Assembly (NCBI GenBank): GCA_021779695.1
Contig: JAJYAE010000001.1
Span: 6,302 to 70,301 of the forward strand
Reading direction: 5' to 3'
Origin: Acidobacteriota bacterium
GTDB lineage: Bacteria > Acidobacteriota > Terriglobia > Terriglobales > Acidobacteriaceae
Length of the DNA: 64,000 nt
Made by a program: the position numbers and the translations under genes. Of this stretch, positions 8,914 through 17,346 are shown in pieces. The notes under the pieces were generated by a model, which was given only the letters and a program-made list of their open reading frames with translations, ran no database searches and was not told the origin of the DNA. Numbering within the stretch: the stretch's first letter is position 1; each line of letters begins with the position of its first letter.

Positions 8914-9723
8914 TTACGCTGGGCGTGCCGCGATGCTCACCCGGTTCCTTCCATTTGCTTTTGAGCTATACATCGCACTATCTGCCTGCTGAAAAAGGTC
9001 GTCTGAATTGGCAGCAATCTCGGGCATTGTGGAAACACCGAGACTCGCAGTGACGCCATCGCTGATACCAGGAATGGCGGTAGCTTCAATTGAAATGCGG
9101 ATCCTTTCAGCAACGGATTCTGCCTCTTTACCTGAGTGGTTGGGCAGTAGTACAACGATTTCCTCACCTCCGTATCGAAAAGGATCTCCCTTTTTCGCAA
9201 CCGCCCGAGATACGACGTCCGCAGTGACTTTGAGCACCGCGTCACCAATTTTGTGACCATATTTGTCATTGAACTGCTTGAAATGGTCGATGTCGATGAC
9301 CACCAAGCTCAGAGGGTGATCCACAGATGCATCGCCTGCTAGAAGGACAAGTGTCTTATCGTATTCGCCACGATTTGGAATGCCTAATAGGGAATCGATT
9401 TGTCTCTCGGTCGGCAACAGGGCTGCAGCTGGCTCAACGATTTGCTTAAGTTCCTCGTCGGTGATCGTCTGACCTCGTTCTGCCAGTGTGGCCCAGCCAT
9501 CCTCATGCGCCGTATTAATAAGCCTGCCACGTTCAAATTGACCCCAAATCCAGAGAAGGTTTTGTCGTTCCTGTTGTGAAAGGTCAATTTGAAGATTTAA
9601 TTCCAGGATGCCTTTGGTGTCACCCTTTCCGATCACATTGAATTTGTACAGTGCTTGATCACATCCCCACTTTCGCAGGTGCTGAAGCAGAATGAGAGCG
9701 AGATCGAAGTCAGAACGAAACAT
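8914..9723 (-). CDS. GGDEF diguanylate cyclase with N-terminal HTH-like region
   Basis: The protein has 269 residues. The C-terminal domain (about 105-265) is a GGDEF domain: SLVVIDIDHFKQFNDKYGH binds metal and substrate, and the signature is RYGGEEIVVLLP, a GGEE-type active site. That fits synthesis of cyclic di-GMP. The first 95 residues have no membrane helix and look like a winged-helix or similar small sensor. It is transcribed against the plasmid replication genes, between ssb and the Rad52-like gene, and its 5' end abuts the latter's upstream region. Confidence 0.9.
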   Translation of the reverse strand: MFRSDFDLALILLQHLRKWGCDQALYKFNVIGKGDTKGILELNLQIDLSQQERQNLLWIWGQFERGRLINTAHEDGWATLAERGQTITDEELKQIVEPAAALLPTERQIDSLLGIPNRGEYDKTLVLLAGDASVDHPLSLVVIDIDHFKQFNDKYGHKIGDAVLKVTADVVSRAVAKKGDPFRYGGEEIVVLLPNHSGKEAESVAERIRISIEATAIPGISDGVTASLGVSTMPEIAANSDDLFQQADSAMYSSKANGRNRVSIAARPA

Positions 9724-9848
9724 TGCTGGAGAACCAGTTTGACGACATTGTAATGGCTGACCTTGAGCAAATGTTCATCTTTGCCAACGCATCAACTCTT
9801 GAACGAATCACGGGTGTCTTGAAATCCAAGAACGAAAGGGACCGGACC

Positions 9849-10757
9849 ATGGAACCAACCACGACAACGAAAGAGGCCCTCGCGCGTCTCGAGGAGCCCT
9901 TTGCGTCGAAAGACGTGAAGTGGCTGGTCGCTGCCACTTCGAGGGATGGCCGCAAGGGCCGCGTGACGCCGTACGCAGATCCGAGGGCCTACACGGACCG
10001 CCTGAACCACATCTTCACTGCCAGCGGCTGGACGCGGGAATACGCCGTTCACACCGTTTCTCCGATTACGCGGATGAAGAAGGACAAGCCCATCCAGACC
10101 GGGAAGGTGCTGGTGACCTGTGTCGTTTCGATCCCCGGTGTGGGAGCGCACAGCGGGAGCGGCGAGGAGTGGGCAGACGACGAAAATGCAATGACGTCGG
10201 CGGAGGCGCAGGCCTTTAAGCGGGCCTGTAGCTGCTTTGGCCTTGGCCGCTATTTCTACAACTTCGCCGAGATGTGGGTGGATCTCGATGAGTACAAGCA
10301 CCCGCGCGCAATCCCGGCGCTGCCGTCCTGGGCGCTGCCTGAGTGCGAGCGGCGGGCACCTGTTCAGAACGGAACAGCCCGGAAGGAGAACGGCAACGGG
10401 ACGGCTGCTGTACCAAAAGGTCCGCTCGATGCCAGCATCACGGGCAAGATCGAGGCGTGCCGCCGGGATCTTGGCCAGATGCTCTACAGCAACATTCTAG
10501 GGTCCGTGGCAAAGGTACGGTCTGCACGGGACATTCCCAATCAGCGCGTCCAGCAGGACGTGCTGAAGTGGATGGAGAGCGGCGTCCGCGGGATGGCGCA
10601 GGTGCGCCGTGTGGCAGCCGAGATCGCCGAAACCGAGTTCTACGCGATTCTTGACGGTCTGGGCGTCCGGAGGCTAGACGAGATCCCGAACTTCGGGGTG
10701 CTGGCAAAGCTCGTCGAACAGATGAATGAGGCGCAATCAAGCAGGCCCGCCGCCTGA
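9849..10757 (+). CDS. Rad52/22-like single-strand annealing protein
   Basis: The protein has 302 residues from the ATG at 9849; the frame is open to 9723 but that part runs into the divergent gene's start. The N-terminal 150 residues carry the family's conserved blocks: KWLVAATSRDGRKGRVTPYA, then YTDRLNHIF, then AMTSAEAQAFKRACSCFGLG. These match the Rad52/22 family found on plasmids and phages, which anneals complementary single strands and protects DNA ends. The C-terminal half is helical and variable. It would work with SSB from the same cluster. Confidence 0.85.
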   Translation: MEPTTTTKEALARLEEPFASKDVKWLVAATSRDGRKGRVTPYADPRAYTDRLNHIFTASGWTREYAVHTVSPITRMKKDKPIQTGKVLVTCVVSIPGVGAHSGSGEEWADDENAMTSAEAQAFKRACSCFGLGRYFYNFAEMWVDLDEYKHPRAIPALPSWALPECERRAPVQNGTARKENGNGTAAVPKGPLDASITGKIEACRRDLGQMLYSNILGSVAKVRSARDIPNQRVQQDVLKWMESGVRGMAQVRRVAAEIAETEFYAILDGLGVRRLDEIPNFGVLAKLVEQMNEAQSSRPAA

Positions 10758-10778
10758 TCGAAAACACGAATTACTGAA

Positions 10779-10812
10779 CGAAGAGGGCTGCGAATGATCG
10801 CGGCCCTCTTCG
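10779..10812 (+). terminator. strong hairpin after the Rad52-like gene
   Basis: CGAAGAGGGC pairs perfectly with GCCCTCTTCG over 10 bp; inside the 14-base loop GCG and CGC can pair too. It begins 22 bases after the Rad52-like stop and is followed by TATTTG, not a full T run. It could be a terminator or a processing hairpin ahead of the small gene at 10830. Confidence 0.5.
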
Positions 10813-10829
10813 TATTTGAGGTCAACCCA

Positions 10830-11057
10830 ATGCGAGTCACGGAGTGCTCCATGTGCCGTCGGCCGGCGGCGTGGTTGATCGACACGGAAGTCTTTTGTGA
10901 AGGACATAAGGAACTGATCATCGAGGCTACCGGCGTCGATCGGTTCAGGATCCGCCGGCTGACGGAAGCGGAGTGTGTCTTCCAGAGCGGCGGCCGGATT
11001 TCACGAACGGTGGCCGTAAAGAAGGAGGCACAAAATCCCCATGGCAAAATTGCTTGA
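10830..11057 (+). CDS. small CxxC protein
   Basis: The protein has 75 residues from the ATG at 10830, with GAGGT before it. Cys residues in ECSMCRR and a later FCEGH could form a zinc site, and the rest is alpha/beta-like. No family is recognised. Its 3' end overlaps the next small gene by 17 bases. Confidence 0.5.
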   Translation: MRVTECSMCRRPAAWLIDTEVFCEGHKELIIEATGVDRFRIRRLTEAECVFQSGGRISRTVAVKKEAQNPHGKIA

Positions 11058-11274
11058 ACTTCCCACTGACAGAGGCATCTGCGCGATCCCGCTGAGACAT
11101 GCGGTCTACTGCCGTCGATGCCGGAACATTTCCAATTCGCGACCGAATCAGTGTCGTCTGTGCGGCAGCGATCGAGTTGTGCGTCTCGAACCCATCCTTG
11201 ATGGCAGCTCCGATCCTCCGGCACAAGGCGCGCAGCAGGTCCGTCTGGCTCTGGTGAGAGCCGTGAGCGCGTAG
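11041..11274 (+). CDS. small zinc-ribbon protein
   Basis: The protein has 77 residues. Two CxxC pairs (CRRC at about 24-27 and CRLC at about 38-41) form a likely zinc ribbon. AAGGAGG lies about 11 bases before the ATG. Function unknown; small ribbons like this often bind nucleic acid or a larger partner. Confidence 0.55.
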   Translation: MAKLLELPTDRGICAIPLRHAVYCRRCRNISNSRPNQCRLCGSDRVVRLEPILDGSSDPPAQGAQQVRLALVRAVSA

Positions 11275-11326
11275 ACGAAATCGGGTCTCTCATCCACCAC
11301 CAGGATTTGTCGAGGAGGAGTCGACC

Positions 11327-12400
11327 ATGGCTCGGAGCGCAGCCCGCCTGAAGATGGGCTACTACCCACTGCCTCCGACAGAGGCTCAGAAAATCCGATC
11401 CCTACTTGATTTTTCAGGGCCCTGTTCTGTGATCGATCCCTGCGCGGGGAAAGGAATGGCACTTAACCTGATCACGGCTGGTGCGCCGGTGGTTCGATTT
11501 GGCGTGGAGCTCGACACCGGACGTGCAGAGGAAGGCGCAAAGACCGGGATTCGAATGATTCAGGGGAATGTGTTTGACGCTCACGCGAAGGTCGAGAGCT
11601 TTTCGCTGCTCTATCTGAACCCGCCCTACGATTCAGAGCTCAACCTGACCGGCAATCGGCGCCTGGAGCGGCTGTTCCTTGAGCACACGCATCACTGGCT
11701 GGTCCAGCACGGCGTTCTGATCTTCGTCATTCCCTTTGAGCAACTCAGCGACTGTGCCGGTATTCTGAGCGCGAATTTCACCGGGATTAACGCCTTTCGC
11801 ATGGCAGACGCTGAATCTGTGCGCTTCCGGCAGATTGTCGTGTTCGGTGCGCGTAGGAATGTTCGGGGTGCGGCGCACGAGGAGAACCAGCGAAGGATTC
11901 GTATGGCCGCCCAGCACGGTGGATACGAGAGGCTACCTGAGCTTGCTCCGGGGACCGTCGAGCCGTATAGCGTGCCGATTTCGGGCGAAGCAACATTAAC
12001 CTATCGTGGACTGCCATACAACGTGATCGAAGACCTGTTGCCGCATTCCGCCGCATGGAAACAGGCCGCGCAGGTTTTGCTCCCGAGCGAGGACATTGCG
12101 ATCGGCCGGCCTATCACGCCGCTTCACGGAGGCCACGTGGGCCTGCTCTGCACCGCGGGGCTGCTGAATGGCGTATTTGGCCAGGGTGATAACAGGCACA
12201 TCGCGCGCTGGCGATCGGTCAAGCACGTCACCGAGTTTCACGAAGAAGAAGGAGATACGAAGATCACCCGTCGGCGGGAGAAGTGGTCGAACGAGCTCCG
12301 GTTGCTGTACGTCACCGGCAAAGCCGTGAAGCTGACTGAGAGTGCTCAAACGGAGGAATGCGGCGATGGAGAATGCCCACCTGAGGATGGGGCTGCTTGA
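11327..12400 (+). CDS. DUF6094-type SAM-dependent DNA methyltransferase-like protein
   Basis: The protein has 357 residues. SVIDPCAGKGMAL (about 35-47) is the SAM-binding motif and LLYLNPPYDSEL (about 93-104) is the catalytic NPPY motif of amino (N6-adenine type) methyltransferases. The C-terminal 150 residues resemble the DUF6094 plasmid proteins and lack a target-recognition domain I can name. A GAGGAGGAG run precedes the ATG. There is no restriction enzyme beside it, so a role in plasmid DNA protection or replication control is more likely than restriction. Confidence 0.7.
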   Translation: MARSAARLKMGYYPLPPTEAQKIRSLLDFSGPCSVIDPCAGKGMALNLITAGAPVVRFGVELDTGRAEEGAKTGIRMIQGNVFDAHAKVESFSLLYLNPPYDSELNLTGNRRLERLFLEHTHHWLVQHGVLIFVIPFEQLSDCAGILSANFTGINAFRMADAESVRFRQIVVFGARRNVRGAAHEENQRRIRMAAQHGGYERLPELAPGTVEPYSVPISGEATLTYRGLPYNVIEDLLPHSAAWKQAAQVLLPSEDIAIGRPITPLHGGHVGLLCTAGLLNGVFGQGDNRHIARWRSVKHVTEFHEEEGDTKITRRREKWSNELRLLYVTGKAVKLTESAQTEECGDGECPPEDGAA

Positions 12401-13028
12401 ATATGAGCGTTACACGGAGAAGATCGCAACGCGGATCCGAGTGCGTGTGAGCCACTACATTGGCAAAGACGACGAGGCGCACCTACTGAGCGTTTTTGGC
12501 AACGATTCGGATGTCGGGGCGATCACGGCCGCGGTCTATGAACAGGCGCGATTCCGGCTGACGTTTCCAGATGGGGAGATGCAGGAGATCTCGCTGGGTG
12601 AAGGGGCGATCTGTTGTCGCGGGAGTGTCTGCATTCCCGGCCGGAAACAGTCCGTGCGGCACATGATTGCGCTCTCCGAGGAGTTGCGCGGGATGAAATC
12701 GCTGTCGCGGACCTATGTTCTGCGGTCCGACCCGCATGAGGTCTGGACGGCGCTCGTTCATCGGTTTGGATTGCCGGGGTTACCGGAATGGGCGGATACC
12801 ATCACAGAACTGCTTCAGAAGGAAGAGCGGATCAGGCCCGTCGACAACATCGGCAGTCCCGCGGCAGTAGTTCTGGTCACTAGCGAGGAATTGCTGACAT
12901 GGATGGGCGATGCGGTAGGTCGTGGTGAGCTTTCGTTTCCCCTCTCGAACGGCCCCACCCGATGGAGAAACGGAGCCCTAACGGAGGCATTGCGGCCAGA
13001 CTTTGGGCTGATGCAGAGGGCAGCGTGA
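12366..13028 (+). CDS. conserved plasmid hypothetical protein
   Basis: The protein has 220 residues, with the start at 12366 supported by GGAGGAAT eight bases before it. It overlaps the methyltransferase gene by 35 bases, so it is probably coupled. It is soluble and mixed alpha/beta, with a paired Cys in AICCRGSVC. No family is recognised. It is the last backbone gene before the - strand cargo block. Confidence 0.6.
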   Translation: MENAHLRMGLLEYERYTEKIATRIRVRVSHYIGKDDEAHLLSVFGNDSDVGAITAAVYEQARFRLTFPDGEMQEISLGEGAICCRGSVCIPGRKQSVRHMIALSEELRGMKSLSRTYVLRSDPHEVWTALVHRFGLPGLPEWADTITELLQKEERIRPVDNIGSPAAVVLVTSEELLTWMGDAVGRGELSFPLSNGPTRWRNGALTEALRPDFGLMQRAA

Positions 13029-13171
13029 CTGATGCAGCGATGTCGCTGGTTTTGCTGGTTCCGGTTAACGACTCGACCCGGATGCATCGATGCGACAGTT
13101 GTCCTTCCGGCACACGGCGAGCGCCGAATTGGCCGATTTAAGCTCAGGGCGGCAGCAATCAATTCAGTTCT

Positions 13172-14197
13172 TCATTTGGGTCGAGCTGCCGGTTGCATGA
13201 TTCTGAGCAGCGGACGGCCCTGGACGTTCTCAAGAGGAAAGTAGACCAGATGGGTTTTCGGATCGACGGAGACCGTATGGGCATGCGGCATGTTGAATTG
13301 GCCAATCAGCGTCAGGTCGCGCCCCGCTTCCTGCAACACGCTGACAGTACCGGATTCGGCTGAGACATACAGACGTTTCAGGCCCGGGTCGAAGGCGAGG
13401 ACGTCCGGATCCTCACCTGTCTGGTGCACGGAGAGCAGCTTCATCGCTCTCAGATCGAAGACAGCCAGGGAGTGGTTCTCCTCGCCCGCAATGAAAGCCA
13501 GTCGATCCGCTTCGTCGAGCGCGATGCCGTGAGGGTTCTCGATGCCCGGCAGCTTGTACCGACCGATGATCTTCATTGCAGCCGGATCGATCGAAACGAG
13601 CTCATTGATTCCGTGAACCGCCACGAGGATGTGGCCTGAACCGGAGTCGTAGATCGTATTACCAGCTCCGCCTCCCAACGGAATCTTCGCGATCAATTGA
13701 TTTGTCGTGGCGTCAATGACCGCGTCCACTCCGCCATGCTCGTCAGAGACAAACACTCTTTTTGTAGTCGGAGAATACGCGAGCCCGTCAGGATAGTTGA
13801 TTGGCCCCGCCGTTGCGATTGTCTTCAGGGTGGCCATGTCTACTACGGCGACTTCGTGGCTGCCTGTCACAGATGCGTAGACGCGGCCAATCTCCGGGAC
13901 CGCAATGACACCATGCACGCGGCTGAATCCGTCGAGATTGGCGACGACCTCGCGCTTTCGCGTGTCGAAGACCACGAGTTGATTTGCATTCATGTGAGAG
14001 ATGTACAGCCGGCCGTGTTCCACATCGAGGCTTTGGTAGTCAAAGCGGACCGCGGGTCCCGGCATGGGAACATCCGCAACCGTCGTCAACACCGGCTTGC
14101 CTGCTCCAACTTGTGAATTGGCGAGACTCCCACTCAGGAGCACCAGCACCGCCAAAACTCCATACTTCCAATTGATGGTACCAATCGGTTTGTTCAT
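13172..14197 (-). CDS. exported YncE-like beta-propeller protein
   Basis: The protein has 341 residues from the ATG at 14197, with AAGGAGAG before it. Residues 1-30 form a signal peptide. The mature part is built of repeating about 40-residue blades (for example GRLYISHMNANQLVVFDT and KRVFVSDEHGG), as in the YncE / NHL-like seven-bladed propellers. Such proteins sit in the periplasm and bind ligands or partners; no enzyme motif is seen. It lies 91 bases after the TonB receptor and probably shares its operon. Confidence 0.85.
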   Translation of the reverse strand: MNKPIGTINWKYGVLAVLVLLSGSLANSQVGAGKPVLTTVADVPMPGPAVRFDYQSLDVEHGRLYISHMNANQLVVFDTRKREVVANLDGFSRVHGVIAVPEIGRVYASVTGSHEVAVVDMATLKTIATAGPINYPDGLAYSPTTKRVFVSDEHGGVDAVIDATTNQLIAKIPLGGGAGNTIYDSGSGHILVAVHGINELVSIDPAAMKIIGRYKLPGIENPHGIALDEADRLAFIAGEENHSLAVFDLRAMKLLSVHQTGEDPDVLAFDPGLKRLYVSAESGTVSVLQEAGRDLTLIGQFNMPHAHTVSVDPKTHLVYFPLENVQGRPLLRIMQPAARPK

Positions 14198-14288
14198 CAG
14201 GATCTCTCCTTCGTCTATGAAGCGATTGCCTACCAAACGCCGGAATCGGGACTCGGCGGCTGGTGCCTACGTCACCACGCGCAGATAT

Positions 14289-17234
14289 TCAAAAGCTCAA
14301 AGAAAGGCCAACATTCAACAACCGGTTGGCAACAGGGTTGCCGACCTGCGCCGAATAGACACCGCCGGCGAGGGAGATCGACTGGCCAAAGAGCGGAGAG
14401 CCAAGGATACCGACTGGCGTGGCAAGGTTGACGTTGTTCAGCGCATTCAAGGCGGACATGCTCAGCGTGAGCGCGTAACGGCGGTTTGTTGCCCCACCAA
14501 GACTCGTCCCGCCGCCGCTGCTCAGACCACGGCCGCCAAGGCCTCGCTCTCGCCGCCCTTCTGTTTCTGGCGCGGAGCCCGCACCGCCATGTTTCTCACC
14601 TACCTCACGACCAAATCCAAACGTGCGGCTGAGCCGCATGTTCAACATGAGATTGTTTGGCCCAGTCTCTGTGTTGGGACGGATGGGGGTATCGTTTGGC
14701 CCGGGAGCGATGTTGAAGGAGCCATACTTTGTTACCACCAGGTTGGCTGGGGGTGTCGAGGCTGTTGCCAGGGAGGGCCGCGCGTCGTAGACGCCGGTCC
14801 CGTAAATATCTTGCGGAAGCTGGATGCTGAACGGCTGCCCGGAACTCGCGATGAACATAGGGCTGAGACGGAAGGCGAATGGCGCGGCAAAGCTGCCGCC
14901 AATGACCACGCGATGGCGAATATCGAAGCTGGTGCGTCCATAGTCCTGGGAAAGATCCCAGGGATTGGTCTGAAAGCTGAATTCTCCGGCAGGGCTGCTC
15001 TGCATGTTCAATCCTGCATCGCCGTTTGCATGGTTGAAGACGTAGTAGCCGAACAGTGAGACCCTGCTGGTCTGAACATGGATGTTCGCAACCAACTGGG
15101 TCTGCTTGTAGATGGCGGCAGACTCGTAGTTGTAGATGTTGCCGGCCGCGTTGCCGAGCGGCCTGACACCGCTGGTCGGATCGGCGGGATTAAAGGTTCC
15201 GGGCAAGGGCGCGTTGATATCATTCGCCAGGAACTGGTGAACGCCGCGAGAGTTGACATACGTGAACGAGGCAGTTGTGCTGCCCGATATTTGCCGTTCC
15301 AGGCTGACTGCTGTGTCCATGTCATACGGGAAGACAAGATTTGGGGCAATGCGAAAGGTCGTGGGCGCCGAAGTTGCAGTGTTCGTCAGGTTAGAGAGCG
15401 GTGGCGGGTTTGGGTAGAAATCGGGATTGTTTACGATATAGGTCTGCTGGTTTTGCCCATTCAAACGGGCCGCGATCATCATGTGGTCATCGTCAAGGTG
15501 CGTGTAGAAGATACCCCAGCCCGCTCGAAGTACTGTCTTGGTATTCGATCCGTGGCCCAGACCCCAGGCGACGCCGATCCGAGGGGCCCAGTTGAAGCGC
15601 CTGCTGACGTAATTTTCCGATTCCAGGCGCAAGCCGTAGCTGGCCGTGAGGTGTGGCATGACGCTCCAGTCGTCGTTGACGAAGAGGTCACCGTCAATAC
15701 GATTGATCGAGGCCGAGAGATTGCCTGCCGTGACGCTGAACTGGCTGGGGCCGTATCCGGCCGCCTGAATCTGGGCCATCGTCATGCCGTTCTGCAGTCC
15801 CTGCAATGTTTGCTGGTAATCGGTCAGTGAGTTGAACGTAAACGTGCCGTTGAAGCCTCCGTTCGTAGACTCACTGCGAGGTAGATCGAGGAGCGTGCCG
15901 CCAAACTCGATCTGGTGCTTGTGGAAGGTCAGGGTCGTATAGTTTTGGATCGTGTAGTGCGTCTCGGAGCGGTTGAAGGTGCCGGAGCTGTCGCCGCCTC
16001 CCGTGAATGCGCCGAGAACCTCGATCGTTGGCGAGAAGTCCTGCGGCGTCTCCGTATTGTGGAAGTGCAGATATTGGAAGAAAGTTTGATTGACCAGGCG
16101 CGCGCTCAACGCCTGCGTGTCGATTATTTGAACGTTCTGGTGATGGAATACCCGGTCATAAGCCTGCGAAGGGAGCGACTGCGTGTCGATGCCGTCGTTG
16201 CTGTCGCTGATTGCATAGTAGCGATAGGTTGCGCTGAGTGTGTTCTTCGGGCTGAGCTGTATATCTACGTGAGGGCTGAGGTTGGTCAGGATGCGAGGAT
16301 TCAGAACTGAAGTCACATACGGTACGACATTCAAATTGGAATCGAGCACGTCTGTATTCACGAGGCTGGCCCGGTTGATATTGCGACGCTCGAAGTCGAA
16401 GAAAAACGATGCATTCTTCCAGAGCGGTCCGCCGAGGTCTGCGTCCCATAGCCACGTGTGGTACGAGGGCGGCGGCGCATTCGAGGCAGACAGAAATGTG
16501 CTGACAGCGTTCATCACGGAGTCGTTGTATTCGCTCGAAACATCTCCGTGGAAAGCTGCGGCTCCGGGCTTGGTGAAGATATCGATTCGCCCGTACCCCA
16601 GGCGGTCGTTTTCCGCTGTGAAGGGGTTCGAGTTGACCCGAATTTCCCGAATCGCCGACTTGGGCGGCATATCGCTGCCCGTGAGGCCGTTCACATAAAT
16701 CTCGGCACCACCGCCCACTCCAACCGAAGGGCCCGCCAACGACGTTATCTGGTTCTGAAGCTCGTCCGGATCTGTGGAAAGCGCATTCAAGTTGTTGCCC
16801 GAGACGGACACAGCCGAGGCATTGGACTGCGGAGACACTTCCAGCTGTGGAGCGTTGCCCTGAACATACACCTGTTGCGACTGGGTAGCGATGACCAGAT
16901 GGATGTCCAGCGTAACGATGTGCCGTGAGGCCAAAATGGCGGTTTGCTTTGCTGCCGTCCGAAAGCCAGTTGCCTCCGCCGTTACCTTGTATTGCCCGGC
17001 GGTCAACCCTGCGACGCGATAGCGTCCTTCTCCGTCGGTCTGCACGGTATGGACAGGACCCGATGGCTGCGGCTCGACCAGCACCGACGCACCGGGTATG
17101 ACAGCGCCGGTAGGGTCCATGACGTGCCCTTCAAGAACACCAGGCTGTTGCGCGTGTGCCGCCCCACAAATCCACATCATGAACGCAAGGCAGTAAATAG
17201 AAAACCATCGGAACGACATAAACGAGTAATCCAT
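14289..17234 (-). CDS. TonB-dependent receptor with carboxypeptidase-like N-terminal domain
   Basis: The protein has 981 residues from the ATG at 17234; another ATG at 17219 is possible and neither has a strong ribosome site. After a signal peptide ending AAHAQQ comes a carboxypeptidase-regulatory-like fold (GVLEGHVMDPTGAVIPGASV), then a plug domain and a long barrel ending in LSLSF, the aromatic C-terminus read by the Bam machinery. This layout is typical of Acidobacteriota Oar-like receptors. A Gly/Arg-rich low-complexity insert lies near residues 880-910. It would import a metal complex or other ligand; substrate unknown. Confidence 0.9.
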   Translation of the reverse strand: MDYSFMSFRWFSIYCLAFMMWICGAAHAQQPGVLEGHVMDPTGAVIPGASVLVEPQPSGPVHTVQTDGEGRYRVAGLTAGQYKVTAEATGFRTAAKQTAILASRHIVTLDIHLVIATQSQQVYVQGNAPQLEVSPQSNASAVSVSGNNLNALSTDPDELQNQITSLAGPSVGVGGGAEIYVNGLTGSDMPPKSAIREIRVNSNPFTAENDRLGYGRIDIFTKPGAAAFHGDVSSEYNDSVMNAVSTFLSASNAPPPSYHTWLWDADLGGPLWKNASFFFDFERRNINRASLVNTDVLDSNLNVVPYVTSVLNPRILTNLSPHVDIQLSPKNTLSATYRYYAISDSNDGIDTQSLPSQAYDRVFHHQNVQIIDTQALSARLVNQTFFQYLHFHNTETPQDFSPTIEVLGAFTGGGDSSGTFNRSETHYTIQNYTTLTFHKHQIEFGGTLLDLPRSESTNGGFNGTFTFNSLTDYQQTLQGLQNGMTMAQIQAAGYGPSQFSVTAGNLSASINRIDGDLFVNDDWSVMPHLTASYGLRLESENYVSRRFNWAPRIGVAWGLGHGSNTKTVLRAGWGIFYTHLDDDHMMIAARLNGQNQQTYIVNNPDFYPNPPPLSNLTNTATSAPTTFRIAPNLVFPYDMDTAVSLERQISGSTTASFTYVNSRGVHQFLANDINAPLPGTFNPADPTSGVRPLGNAAGNIYNYESAAIYKQTQLVANIHVQTSRVSLFGYYVFNHANGDAGLNMQSSPAGEFSFQTNPWDLSQDYGRTSFDIRHRVVIGGSFAAPFAFRLSPMFIASSGQPFSIQLPQDIYGTGVYDARPSLATASTPPANLVVTKYGSFNIAPGPNDTPIRPNTETGPNNLMLNMRLSRTFGFGREVGEKHGGAGSAPETEGRRERGLGGRGLSSGGGTSLGGATNRRYALTLSMSALNALNNVNLATPVGILGSPLFGQSISLAGGVYSAQVGNPVANRLLNVGLSLSF

Positions 17235-17346
17235 ATAAATCCGCACAAGGGCTTCTTTGCCTACAATCGAAGCGACCGCGGCCCGAGTTGAAACGCGGCT
17301 CGGGGTGTGTCGTTCTCGTGATCGGTTTCGCAACTGATTCCCAAAA

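Noticed and set aside
14064..15059. 331-residue + strand frame
   Set aside because: Antisense to the TonB receptor and propeller; composition not protein-like.
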